A stretch of DNA of 64,000 nt, taken from positions 257,161 to 321,160 of the forward strand of contig JAJOZX010005622.1 in the NCBI GenBank assembly GCA_023014485.1, given 5' to 3'. This DNA comes from Bathynomus jamesi. Taxonomy: Eukaryota; Arthropoda; Malacostraca; Isopoda; Cirolanidae. A program made the position numbers and the translations under genes. Shown piece after piece: positions 29,520 to 40,345 of the stretch (positions are counted from its first letter, which is position 1; the number at the start of each line of letters is the position of its first letter). The notes under the pieces are model-generated. The model was not told where the DNA came from. It searched no databases and saw only the letters and a program-made list of their open reading frames with translations.

Positions 29520-29577
29520 CGAAAAAGGTCCCTAGAGACCTTTTTCGTTCGAATCGTGTCCCTAGAGACACGATTCG
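29520..29577. other. Twin hairpins with identical loops
   Basis: Two adjacent perfect palindromes, CGAAAAAGGTC/GACCTTTTTCG at 29520-29547 and CGAATCGTGTC/GACACGATTCG at 29550-29577, each have an 11-bp stem and the same 6-base loop CCTAGA. No coding sequence is nearby. Confidence 0.85.
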
Positions 29578-29775
29578 ACCCCGCTATAGTGGCTTGGGCA
29601 AATCCAAATGAATAATTTCTTTATTTTACGTCATTTTTCATTTTTTTTCGTCGCAGGAATGAGGCTATATGTTTCATAAGTTTTCATCTCGTTTGGTGGA
29701 ATTGTATCGTAAATTATCGTATTTCGAATTGTATCGTAAATGATCATTTCGTTTCGTTATTCGTGAGGGCTGAAT

Positions 29776-29945
29776 TATGGATAACTATGTTATTTGTTTC
29801 GTTCATCTTCAAGTTTAATGAAGCTGGGTATCCTTATAAAAATTCGTTTCTGTCTAACGAATTATTTATTGGGTAACTTTGTTAATTCTATTATTGCGTA
29901 AATCTTTCTAATGTGTTACTGAATAATAGAAGATATATATTGTGG

Positions 29946-29989
<44 letters not shown>

Positions 29990-30244
29990 AGATATTTAAA
30001 AGACTGATATAATTATAGTAAACTTATGTCGAAATAGTTACCCATAAAATTAATTGTTTTCTATTATGGCGTTTTCGAAGGTAAACTATGTTATTTGCAT
30101 CGTTCATCTTCAAGGAAGCTCAAGTTAATGTTATATTTTGCATATAATCCACTATATACATCTATTGTAAAACACTATATACATCTATATTTCAATTAAG
30201 TGTGTAATTATTTAATTCATCTACCATATTGTGGTACACAATGC

Positions 30245-30297
<53 letters not shown>

Positions 30298-30502
30298 CTA
30301 TAATTCTGTTTTCTATGGTTGGTTGAATTATGGATAACTACGTTATTTGCTTCGTTCAACTTCAAGGAAGCTAAGTACTCAATGTTCCAAATATTAATAT
30401 TGCCATTATATACATCTATTGTAAAACACTATATACATCTATATTTCAATTAAGTGTGTAATTATTTAATTCATCTACCATATTGTGGTACACAATGCTT
30501 AT
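29776..30502 (+). repeat. About 259-bp tandem repeats with (TA)n runs in Polinton right arm
   Basis: The block beginning aactatgttatttgcatcgt recurs at about 29780, 30082 and 30338. The trailing block cactatatacatctattgta ... gtggtacacaatgctta is duplicated at 30150-30243 and 30409-30502. Long TA runs at 29949-29984 and 30248-30294 interrupt the units. Confidence 0.8.
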
Positions 30503-30699
30503 TAGAATACATGGCGCTATCTGGAATACCTTGCGCTATCTGGCAACTCAGCCAGAATAGAGGATTATAAAAGATCGCGAAGCTGGTGAAGAACCATTCC
30601 CCCCTCGGCTCCGGCCGAGTAAGGAGCTCTGCTCCTTCTATTTCAGGCCCTTTGGTAAACCCCATAGTGGCCTCTTAGGTTAGGGAAACGAAAATAAAT

Positions 30700-31090
30700 T
30701 GGGGAGAACTCCACTCTGTCCTTCAGGTGTCTCTCTCCCTCCTTCAGCTCTCTCTTCCTGCTGTATCCTCCTTCAGGCGTCTCTTTCTCTCTCCTGCATG
30801 TTGCCTCCAGCATGTGTACTGCATGTGTACATCCAGCATGTGTACTCCTGCGTATGGTGTGTACCTCCAGCAGTGTACCTACTGCATGTGTACTCCTGCA
30901 TGTAGTGTGTACCTCCAGCATGTGTACTCCTGCATGTGTACTATCTCTCTCCTTCATGCGTCTCTCCCTCCTACAGGCATCTCTCTTCTTCAGGCGTTCT
31001 CCCTCCTACAGGCATCTCTCTCTTCTTCAGCTCTCTCTCCTTCAGCTGTCTCTCTCTCTCTCTCCCTTCAGGCGTCTCTGGCTCAGCCAA
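30700..31090 (+). repeat. Pyrimidine-rich minisatellite near the Polinton right end
   Basis: Many diverged copies of ctccttcaggcgtctctc and of gcatgtgtactcctgca. Open frames across it are low-complexity and not believed. Confidence 0.8.
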
Positions 31091-31094
31091 CTGG

Positions 31095-31437
31095 CTGATT
31101 TCTGGCTGATTAGGAGCCTATAAACAACGCCAGCCCGGTGGAAGTCTTAATGTGCACTTGGCTCCTGCCAGGTGAACACCTCTCCTCCTTTCTCTCCTCC
31201 TTCTTTCTCGGGGGATAACGCCGCCTCCAAGTTTCCCCCCCACCCCCTTGCAACAACCCCCTCCTCCCCCTTTGCAACAACCCCCTTTGCAACATCCCCA
31301 TTTTGCAACAACCCCCCTTTGCACAACCCCTTTGCAACAACCCCCACCCCTAGCAACAACACCCACCCCCCTTTGCAACATTACATAATAACCTGCAACA
31401 TTCCTGCACTCTCCCCTTTTGCGGCGGCTATACTACT
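31095..31437 (-). repeat. Right terminal inverted repeat of Polinton
   Basis: Reverse complement of the left repeat: same order of gcaggaatgttgc block, G-rich ttgttgcaaagggg array (more units than on the left), ggcggcgttatccccc, GGAGGA run, ggtgttcacctggcagga and ggctcctaatcagcc. It ends ...CTATACTACT at 31437. Confidence 0.92.
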
Positions 31438-31443
31438 GACCGC
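31438..31443. repeat. Target-site duplication (right) of Polinton
   Basis: GACCGC directly follows the last base of the element and is identical to 13256-13261. Confidence 0.95.
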
Positions 31444-32110
31444 GCAGCCTCCGAGTTTCCAGCGAAAACAAGTTCAGAGCGCGGAAGCGTCGATTGTAGC
31501 CCATATGCCTAACGGAAGGGATTACCTTTGTGGCCCTCGCCTGCACTCGCTCCAGCCTCTCAATATCTTTCCTGAGGGTGGGCGACCAGAACTGCACAGC
31601 ATACTCCAGGCGGCCGAACCAGGGAATTGTACAGAGAGAGCACAATCTCCTTGTTCCGAAACTGAAATTGCCTCCTGATAAACCCAACAGCTTCTGGGCT
31701 TTCTTTTCCACCTCTACGCACTGTTTCGTAAACTTAAGGTCGCTGCTAATTAGCACACCCAAGTCCTTTTTCCAAATCAGTCGCCTCGATATTACCCCCA
31801 ACATCGAGTAGTGCGACTTGGGATTGGCGTAGCCAATGTGCATCACCTTGCATATACCAAGTTAAACGCATTTGCCATTTTTCGGACCACTCTCCTATCT
31901 ACCTAGGTCCGCACGCAGTTGCTCGATCGCCTCCGGCGTCCCAACATTGGCCCCAAGCTTGGTGTCATCAGCGAATTTGGCGATCCGACTGACGATGCCA
32001 CCGTCTATATCATTTATGTAAATGGTAAACAACAGCGGCCCCAAACGGAGCCCTGAGGAACCCCGCTAGTGACCGAGGCCCAACCCGAACTAGCCCCTTT
32101 AATTACAATA
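31438..32110 (-). pseudogene. CR1-like LINE reverse transcriptase (5' part, split by Polinton)
   Basis: Minus-strand translation shows G-V-P-Q-G-S-V, the catalytic F-A-D-D-T-K-L-G motif at about 31960-31990, then W-K-K-D-L-G-V-L-I-S-S-D-L-K-F, R-Y-A-V-Q-F-W-S-P and ...R-R-L-R-G at the Polinton junction. One frame break lies near 32050 and another near 31850. The 5' part of the LINE is missing upstream of about 32110. It joins in register with the tail at 13003-13261 once the Polinton and one target copy are removed. Confidence 0.85.
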
Positions 32111-32630
32111 GTGGTAGATGTGAGGGACACTTCTTAATATTATTAAGATGATATATTTCCATGAAATACAGATCTACAGATCTTCCATGCTTTTTACAAT
32201 TGGTTTCTCTTATGGAATATGGAGAATATCGATCATAGAAACGTTTGTATAAATAAAAGGGCATACCATAATATTTCTCCTGATAAGAATTTTTCACATT
32301 TGATCACCTAAATTAAATAATAACATATATAAAGTGACCGTACTTTTGAAAAAATGGGTCAAGGGTACATCACTGGTGGGACAACTTAGGCTGACTGCTG
32401 GGCAATATGAACGACCACTGGGAAAAATCCCAGTATTTTCTATGTAAAAAAAAAAAGCCCTGTTCCCTCGTATTACCCCATTCATTTGAAAGTTAGTTAC
32501 CTAGTTATAGTAAAATCACTATTATGATTACTACCTACAGCGCAAAATACTGTCCTATTACATCATTGCTTAAGTGCCATAAGTGAGAGACTAGAATGGA
32601 TTCAGTTGTTACTTTCAGTCACATGGAGGT
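32111..32630. other. Noncoding spacer
   Basis: No recognisable gene or repeat; short frames on the minus strand carry no domain. A poly-A tract lies near 32445. Confidence 0.4.
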
Positions 32631-33170
32631 TTGAACACTCTAAATGGTACTGAACATTTAGTTATACATTAAATGTCTACTCGACATATCATAATGAACT
32701 TAGCATTCTGAAATGAATAATGGCTATTTTTAAATGAGACTTAGCTACTTTGAAATATTTTCAAATATCCGAAAAAGGTGCTTAAATGTTTCGGATCACC
32801 TGAAGATCCAACACCCCCAGCCTTTTTAGTTAGCTTTATAAGGCTAAGTAACGAAAATATCACGACCTAAACTAACCAATCGTTAGATCAACTGTACGCC
32901 TTGATGATTTGTTAGGTTAGGTCGTGATATTTTCGTAGTTAGCCCTATAAATCTAAATAAAAAAGCTGGGGTGACGGATTTCAGGTGATCCAATGTTTCA
33001 AATATATAAAGGCGTGGAAATGAACCATTTCCGTTGTAAAATAAGTCATTTTTCTATTTTTTTACGTCTAGACGCATGCGCATTGTGATTAAAATTATTT
33101 TCAAATTGTGACGCGGTTTATTCAGCGTTCGTATTTATAGGCTATCTCGAAATGAGGAGAAAACAGTTAT
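32631..33170 (-). repeat. Dispersed repeat, copy B (inverted relative to 10.5-10.86 kb)
   Basis: The cactctaaatggtac end, ctactcgacat block, ggtgcttaaatg block and tagacgcatgcgcattgtg block match copy A in inverted order. Copy B carries an inserted MITE at 32793-32991 that copy A lacks. Confidence 0.75.
32793..32991. mobile_element. Palindromic MITE, 199 bp, with 8-bp target duplication
   Basis: It starts GGATCACCTGAA and ends TTCAGGTGATCC, with AATGTTTC duplicated at 32785-32792 and 32992-32999. The internal ttagttagctttataaggct word and the ttaggttaggtcgtgatatttt arm show it is the same family as the MITE at 9449. The empty site is visible at about 10690. Confidence 0.88.
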
Positions 33171-33299
33171 TAGTCATTCAGCAGGGGAGAGGCTGAGTTG
33201 AACATACTGCGTTCCTGTCTTCAATAAACTCTTCATACAATCGTTCATAAAGGATGGCATTTTAAAGCTTACAAAGTGTAGATGATCCAGCAACTTTTA

Positions 33300-33930
33300 G
33301 AGGAAGATTATGAAACCAACATAAACACATGAAATGATTTAATCGAAAGGATGACGTTGGATAAACACTTTCTACCGAATCTCATTTTTAGGAACGAGTC
33401 TACTTTCATATTTCACGCAAAGTAAACCGCCATAACTATAGAATTTGGGGTCAACACAACCCACATGAAATATATAAACATGAGAGGGATCCACTTAGAG
33501 TAAATATGAAGTGGGCTTTTTTCACGTTCTCGTATCTATGGACCTTATTTATTTGACAAACGAACTGTAACTAGCGGTTCTTACCTAAACATGCTTGCTT
33601 CTTACAAAGACCAATTTCCAACAGGATGGAACACTATTATATTTAGCTCGAAACGTTCAAACATTTTTGAATGGAACATTTCCATGGAGTTGTATTGGTA
33701 GGGGAGCACCTAGAGAATAGCCTCCGAGCTCCCACGATTTATCTCCTTTGGGTCGTCTCGAGAAAAAGAGTCCACAATAACAAACGAACGAATCTTCAGG
33801 AATTAAAACATCATGTCCGTGATGTTGTCCATTCCTGAATCTGTATTAGAAAATGTGTTTTTAGAATTTGAACGCAGAATAAGATTAATTATAGTTAATA
33901 ATGGAAGACATGCAAAAATTTATTAATTAA
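33300..33930 (+). pseudogene. Mariner-like transposase remnant
   Basis: Fragments in several frames read like the C-terminal half of a Tc1/mariner (IS630-type) transposase: a G-R-G-A-P-R-E-W-P-P-x-S-x-D-L-S-P-L segment at about 33700-33750 where the third acidic residue lies, then L-Q-E-L-K and a V-V-H-S segment near 33800-33830. Many stops interrupt it. The flanks hold no recognisable inverted repeats. Confidence 0.6.
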
Positions 33931-34087
33931 ATTAAATAAAACATAATTAAATAAAACCCTTCGGAATACAATGTAATAGTATGGGAGCATCGAGGGAGAG
34001 TATAATATTGCAAGGGGTAGGGGTAGTACCAGAGCCATAACCAGGCGGTTTAAGAGGTGACGCACCCCTCATAAAATATCAGCCAAA

Positions 34088-34294
34088 TTGCCGTCGTTGT
34101 GGAGAGGTTGTTCGTATAAAGAGGTTTTCCTTGCCGTGGGTGCCAAGAGTGACACCCCTTCAACAATTGATGGAGTGTCTGGGAAAGAAGAAATAACTAA
34201 GTTATGGAGTACTCGTTACTCAAATATCCTTAACAGCGTGGTGAGAGTTAATTTTAACCCTCAACAGGTAGGTTTAGTAGGTAACGTTGATTAA
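34088..34294 (+). pseudogene. LINE ORF2 linker fragment
   Basis: A 68-codon open frame with T-I-D-G-V-S-G-K-E-E-I-T-K-L-W-S and Y-S-N-I-L-N-S-V, the linker between endonuclease and reverse transcriptase in many LINEs. Nothing of either catalytic domain remains on its flanks. Confidence 0.6.
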
Positions 34295-34550
34295 TTTTTT
34301 TAGAAGAAAGTGTGAATTATTTGAATATTCCAAATCATTCTTGAAAATGAACTACAAACTTTTCATGACATTTTACTTTAAAAAAATATATAAAAAAAGG
34401 TGTACTCATATATTCCCGTAAACTTGCTTTTTTCCCGTCTTCTACAGTGGAGTCTTTGTACTTCCGTTCCCTTTGCAATCTCTTTCCACGCATCTTTGCT
34501 GTTAACAACGGCTTTGAGGTGCTCAAATGCAATACATGCCTTCTTCTCAC

Positions 34551-34552
<2 letters not shown>

Positions 34553-34642
<90 letters not shown>

Positions 34643-34672
34643 TAGATAGATAGATAGATAGATATAGATACA
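34553..34672. repeat. Compound (CT)n(TA)n(GATA)n microsatellite
   Basis: CT repeat passing into TA repeat and then gatagata repeat. Open frames here are spurious. The flanks 34295-34552 and 34673-35000 hold no gene. Confidence 0.95.
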
Positions 34673-35000
34673 AACAAACTACATGAGTCTGCAATAACCA
34701 CAGACTTTTTTAGAAAAATTAAAAATCTGAAAGAAAATATAAAATGAGATCCAAATAACGTTTACAGCCTATATGAGAGGCACCACAAGAGAACAACCTT
34801 GCTGGTCACTGGTTCAAACCAGCGACAACTTAGGGTGTCCTGTTTACTCTGGATTGAAAAGGGCCCCCTTATGTGGGCCGAAAAACGTTATCCTTTCGGT
34901 CTGGGTGACTGCTACAGATTTTTACGAAACTAAGCAAATCATTATTTACAAATTTTATCCTTAAGAAATGTCTAATTCCTAACGTAATTTAATTAAATAA

Positions 35001-35056
35001 ACTTAACCTAACCTAACCTAACAACCTACCTAACTTAACCTAACCTAACTTACATT
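35001..35056 (-). repeat. TTAGG-like interstitial repeats
   Basis: Several cctaacctaacc and cttaacctaac words make a short degenerate array that on the minus strand reads ttaggttagg. TTAGG is the arthropod telomere unit, but one-base spacers make most units six bases, so a telomeric origin is not secure. Confidence 0.4.
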
Positions 35057-35134
35057 GCCTTAGGACAAGATTTTTAAATAATTGATTTGCTAAGTTTCGT
35101 TAAAGCCTGCAGTGAACTGCAAACAAAAACGCCC

Positions 35135-35146
35135 ATATATATATAT

Positions 35147-35178
<32 letters not shown>

Positions 35179-35187
35179 ATATATATG
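35135..35187. repeat. (TA)n microsatellite
   Basis: Three TA runs separated by single-base breaks. The stretch 35190-35490 is A-rich and without a recognisable gene. Confidence 0.9.
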
Positions 35188-35494
35188 AGAGAGCGGACGA
35201 AATAAACGAATAACAGCATAAAACGAACAATAATTTAATAACGAATAACAATATAGCAATATAATACGGAAGGAAGAGATAGATGAAAGCAAAGAAATAA
35301 GTAAAAGTACGAAGTAGTCAACTGCCAACGAGCTAAATGATAAAAAGATAATAACTAAAAACGTAGAAAATAAACAGCCAAAGAAAAATATGATAATACC
35401 AAATTAAGAACTTTGAAAATAATAAGAAAAGAAGAAGTAGAAGCGTAGAAAATATCGATGTAAATACTACGCGAAAGGAACTGCAGATATCGGG

Positions 35495-35830
35495 ATGGGC
35501 AATGCATATATGCGACCCACATTATGCAACACGCATTACACGAGTGGATACTGCAAATTTGATAAGAAATGCAAGTTTCACCATCTTACGGTCTGCAACA
35601 CCCTATGCAAGATGGGAGTTGCAACTACGGAAAAAAATGCCGTTACCACCACCCTCAAAGGAACGCAACGAGTGAACAGGAAAAACATCATCAAAGAAGA
35701 GTGCCAATTTTTAGACGCAGCCAACGCAATCCAGCTGCTAAATACTATTCAGCCAATTACAAAAACAGCTGACAAATATAGGAATCCGAGAGCCGGACAG
35801 AGGCACGAACAAGGACACTTCATGCGTTAA
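35495..35830 (+). pseudogene. LINE ORF1 with tandem CCCH zinc fingers
   Basis: Two frames carry successive CCCH-type fingers: C-x-T-H-Y-T-S-G-Y-C-K-F-D-K-K-C-K-F-H-H at about 35515-35585 and, in the next frame, G-S-C-N-Y-G-K-K-C-R-Y-H-H at about 35615-35655. A one-base shift lies between them. Placed just before endonuclease and reverse-transcriptase remnants, it is the RNA-binding first ORF of the LINE. It is not functional as it stands. Confidence 0.6.
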
Positions 35831-35969
35831 TCAGGACAACAGGTACCGACAAAGATAAAAAGAGGTAAATTCTCGGAGGACCACAAGGCAACGAAACCGG
35901 CACCCCATTTGGAAAACAAATCGGAACCACCTGTATGCGAAAACGAAAGAAAAAAAATAAAAATAATCT

Positions 35970-38789
35970 AGCAACATTCAGGGCCTTAAATTAACCATTT
36001 CACGAACAAAGTTTTATACTTGAAAGGACTCATGCAAGAGCCCGGAGCAGACTTTGCATGCCTCACGGAACCTCATCTAAAGGACTGCCAGGCGAACTGT
36101 GAAATTGTGAGTCCTGTATCGACAAAAACAAATACAAATGGACAACTATAACATCCTCCGAGCCGACAGAACAGTGAGACGTAAGGAGGATGTGCTATTT
36201 ACACACGCGAAAGGCATATGGCAGAAATGACTATAAGTACCTCAAACAGCTACGTTAGAATGTGTAGCAGCAAAAGTTGAAAAATTAAATATGGTACTAA
36301 TTGTAATGTACAGACCCCCAAACACGCCAACCTCAAAATTTTGAAATTCCCATTACAGAGGTAAGAACTGGGTAAAGATCTACAATCTCCAACCCAAATA
36401 TTTTTCTCTGTGGTGATTTTAATTTCCCATTCATGAAATATAAAAGGATAGAAAAAATATATTATATACCAGGACAAGGGGGGGCACACGAAAGACCAGG
36501 AGCAGGTAAAAGTGCTACTAGCTCAGCTGATGAATTTATGTGTTAACGCAAGAAATAATAGAAAGCACAAAAAAAGCAACTGCCTAGATTTGGTATTTAC
36601 AAAAACAACAGTAATCTAATTGACAACGGAGGAGATGCTAATGACGTTAGAGGGAAGACGTTAGAAATTGTGGAAAAACTGTCCCAAAATACAACAAGAG
36701 AAAGAGAAGCAGGTTCGAACACAAAATAGGGCATTGTTTCGAAAGAGAAAAAGAGTGACTGCAAAATTAAGTACTGTAAAGATAACAACATCAGAAAAAT
36801 AGTAAATGATAAACTGTAAAGTATCGATGACGTCGTACAGGAACTAATCGAGAAGCATACAGAAAAAGAAGACGACCTATAGAAGCGATAAAGGCTAACT
36901 CAAAGTATTCTATAATTTCGCAAAAAGAAGTCGAAAACACCATGCGACGATCGGACCTATAAAAAACGAGAACAGTTCTTTATCTGATGATCTAACAGAA
37001 GTTCTGAAATATTAAGAGCTCAGTACGAATCATCTTTCAGTATCCCAAAAACTGACAAATTGATATGCGATAGAACGCGTTCTTTGAAGAAGAACTACAA
37101 GGGGAAAGTATAACGGATTCGACTTTACGAACGGATGATATTACACAAGCCATAGGGAAACTAAAAACACACTCAGCGGCAGACCGGATAAATGGAATGC
37201 CACACTGATCAAAACTGCAAGAATGCAATCGCTAAGCCCTATATGGATATGGAGACGATCACTAGACACGGGAGAAATACGGGCATCCTGAAGAGCGCGA
37301 AACATAGTCCCAATAAATAAAGGAGATCGATCCGAGGCCCAAAAACTATAGGCCAGTGTCGCTTACTCATATCAACTAGACTATTTGAAAGAATAGTTAG
37401 ACAGAAAATCTATGATTTTTTGGAAACTTTTGGAAACTGACTTTGGAAATTTTTTGGAAAAAATTCAATGATAACCAACATTGTGGTTTCGGTCAGGCAG
37501 ATCATGCCTATCACAACTAATGGAACACTACAACAACATTATTGATGCACTTGAAAGTAATGAAAACTATGATGTACTATACACCTACTTTGCTAAAGCG
37601 TTCGACAAGTGTGACCATGGAATCATAATACATAAACTGAAATATATGGGAATAACAGGAAAAGTAGGGAAATAGATACATAATTTCCTTAATGAGCGGC
37701 GGCAAATCGTTACAGTACAAAGAGTATCTTCATCAGAATCAGAGGTCCTCAGCTCAGTACCACAAGGAACAGTATTAGCTCCACTACTCTCATAATCATG
37801 CTAACTGACATAGATGAGGACGTTACCAGAGACAGCACAATAACATCCTTTACCGACGACACAAAGATCAGTAGAAAATAAGAAACCAGAGGATATAGGA
37901 TCTCTACAAATCGACATAAACAGAATCTACAGTATAAGTGGACAGAAGACAACACTATGAAGTTTAACACCTAGAAATTTCAGCTGTTACGGTACAGAAA
38001 AGAGAAGACTAAAATCATGGAATATTATACCCCAAATGGACAGGAAATCATAGAGTTCCAGATCAAAAGATTTAGGGGCTGTAATGACAGATGATGCGAA
38101 ATTTGAAAAACAAAATAAGATAGCAGTAAACAGAGCAAAGAGAATAACGGGACAGATATTGAGAACCTTTAAACGAAGGGATAAGCATGTAATGATTCTC
38201 TACTGAAAACCATGATCATACCCGAATTGGAATACTGCTCGGTCCTAACATCCCCATATAAAAAAGAGACATTAGACAGCTGGAAGGGATCCAGAGAAGC
38301 TTCACAGCCAAGATCAACGGTGCAAAGAACTAAATTACTGGGAAAGGTTACGCGAACTAGACCTATATTTCACTGGAAAGGAGAAGAGAGAGATACACCA
38401 TTATTTACAGTTGGGAAAATAATGGAGAAAACTAGTCCCTAATCTTACTCTAAACCCTATAACTCCCCAAACAACGGTGGAAAGTAGAAACGGTAGATTG
38501 TGTCGTATTCCAAATTGAAGGCGAGAGAGGGAACATCCTTAACCTGAAAGAAAATAGTTTTGTAGTGAGAGAACCAAAACTGTTTAATCAGCTGCCCAAA
38601 GACCTAAGAAACACGAATGGAGTTGCAGTGGACATCTTCAAAAGAAGACTAGACGCCCGGCTCAGAACAATCCCCGACGAGCCGGGCGTACCTAGCTATG
38701 TCAGGTGGAGAGACAAGAAACCAACTCACTACTTCACCAGGCCAACTCGAGAGGAGGGGCGACAAGCTAGACCTTTGGAACCTTTGTAA
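35970..38789 (+). pseudogene. Degraded LINE ORF2 (endonuclease and reverse transcriptase)
   Basis: Recognisable islands in order on the plus strand: an APE-type endonuclease segment F-L-C-G-D-F-N-F-P (about 36400-36430); reverse-transcriptase islands around N-Y-R-P-V (about 37345), C-G-F-R-S-G-R-S-C-L and F-A-K-A-F-D-K-C-D-H (37480-37625), V-P-Q-G-T-V (about 37755) and F-T-D-D-T-K-I-S (about 37848); and the C-terminal K-L-F-N-Q-L-P-K-D-L-R-N...F-K-R-R-L-D tail in the last frame (38565-38789). Many stops and shifts show it is old. The tail ends in repeated ttgtaagg, like the LINE ends at 12.9 and 43.3 kb. Confidence 0.8.
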
Positions 38790-38807
38790 GGTTGTAAGGT
38801 AAGGTGT

Positions 38808-38820
38808 GTATATATATAAG

Positions 38821-38852
<32 letters not shown>
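38808..38852. repeat. (TA)n microsatellite
   Basis: TA runs directly after the LINE 3' end and 30 bases before the hAT terminus. Confidence 0.9.
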
Positions 38853-38854
<2 letters not shown>

Positions 38855-38878
38855 GGGATAGTTTAACGGTACAGATAT

Positions 38879-39287
38879 AGGGTTGCCAAACGTCCCGCAT
38901 TTGATCCAAAAATCCCGCGTCCCGCTTTGTATTCAAAATGTCCCACAAAAAATATTTTTTAAGCAAATTTTTTTGGGATGAATTGATTTAAAATTTTTCT
39001 AGAATTATGTAGGATCCTGTAGAATTCTGTGGAGTAATGTTGAATATTCTAGAACATCCTAGAAATTACATAACGCTTATAAAATGTTGTGTTTGGCCAC
39101 GAGTTGGCAGTTTTTCGGCTGTAGTTACACTATAAACTTTGAATTAGTGTGAATCCTGCGATTGCTTCACCATACAACTTGAGATTGTGTAATTCAAATA
39201 AAATCTGTAAAAGTTTGTCTACTTTTTATAAGAAATCGTTCAGGTGTAAATTGCTGCATTTGCGTGAAAGTTTTTGCGTGAAAGAGG

Positions 39288-39349
<62 letters not shown>

Positions 39350-40345
39350 TGATTCTATTTATAAGATTTAGAATATCTTTTTAATTAATTATTTATAATG
39401 ATGTTTTCTTTTACTCATTATTATAATAATAATAATATTTACAATTTTTCCCAAAGCAAAATGGCTACTTCAGAGACTCCTCCTGAAAAACAAAAACGTC
39501 TAGTGACTTTCAACAAGAATTGGACAAAAACTTTCGATTGGATTCAGCCTAGTAGAGATCAGTTCATTACAAGATGCAAGATATGCAACAATCACCGTTT
39601 ACAATAAGTCATGGTGGTAAAATGAATGCGACACGCGAAGTCCAAAGCACGCATTGAAAATGTGAAGGCTTCGGCAAGCTCACGAACATTCACTGATTTT
39701 CTTGTGAAAAAGGATTTTCAAGACGAAACTGAAGTGCTTCTCGCTGAAGCATCTTACTGCTACCACGCCGTTTATCATTCACATAGTTACAACTCAGCTG
39801 GATACGGGAGCAGTTTTCTTTAAAGGTATGTTTAGAGATTCCAAAATTGCTGTTAAATTTTCTTGTGGACGGACAAACCTGTCATCGTTCATCACAAACG
39901 TTTTGGCTCCACACTCCAACACAGGAAACATATAAACCTTCCCGTTAGTTCTACGATATTTTGATACAGAACAAGGAATCAGGACGTCCTTATTATCGTT
40001 CTTTTCTTTGGATTCCAAGGACTCGGCCACAATTTTTGCAGCAGTTCGTCAAAGGTTAGAAACAAAGGGATTGGCGCTCAAGCAAGTGGTGGCTTATGGA
40101 GCAGATAATGCCAATATAAACTATGGAGTAAAAATAGTGTATTTACAGCATTGCAGAGCCATAATCAACACCTCGTCAAAGCTGGTTGTAACTTGCACAA
40201 AATACACAATGTTATTAAAACAGCGTGTAACTGTCTAAAGTATGATATAGAGGCAATCATCAAAAAAATTTACGAGTTCATCTCTTCCACTAAAAAAGCC
40301 GCCGAACTAAAGGAATTTTTCAACACTTTACTTTGAGTACCCAAG
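38879..40345 (+). pseudogene. hAT-family transposase, BED-finger type, degraded
   Basis: The left terminus AGGGTTGCCAAACGTCCCGC at about 38880 looks like a hAT inverted repeat. Broken frames follow: K-R-L-V-T-F-N-K-N-W with a C-x2-C of a BED-like finger (39470-39600), R-H-A-K-S and T-D-F-L-V-K-K-D (39620-39720), A-E-A-S-Y-C-Y-H-A-V-Y-H-S-H-S-Y-N-S-A (39740-39800), an R-x-F-D-T-E-Q-G-I segment (about 39955), and Y-G-A-D-N-A-N-I-N-Y-G containing the second catalytic Asp (40097-40130). A CA run (39291-39346) lies between terminus and coding part. Stops and shifts are numerous; the right end was not found. Confidence 0.75.

Larger units (their letters stand above)
13262..31437. mobile_element. 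Complete Polinton/Maverick element
   Basis: An 18176-bp element with matching inverted ends (AGTAGTATAGCCGC at 13262; its reverse complement, with a 3-base gcc insertion, ends at 31437) and a 6-bp target duplication. It carries the four Polinton hallmark genes, namely family B DNA polymerase, retroviral-type integrase, packaging ATPase and adenovirus-type protease, plus major and minor capsid genes. Size and gene set fit the 15-20 kb animal Polintons. The polymerase, ATPase, small basic-protein and pVI-like frames carry indels; integrase, both capsid genes, the 21731 gene and protease are open. It is inserted in an old LINE. Confidence 0.97.

Noticed and set aside
30643..31123. Several overlapping frames with His/Thr/Cys or Ser/Leu repeats in the Polinton right arm
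   Set aside because: They are translations of the pyrimidine-rich minisatellite, open in many frames because of repeat structure, with no independent gene evidence.
31110..31381. Gly/Lys-rich frames in the terminal repeat
   Set aside because: They follow the G-rich TIR array and appear in more than one frame; not genes.
35001..35056. True telomere array
   Set aside because: Too short and irregular, and similar ttaggttagg words occur inside the palindromic MITEs, so a MITE or chance origin is equally possible.
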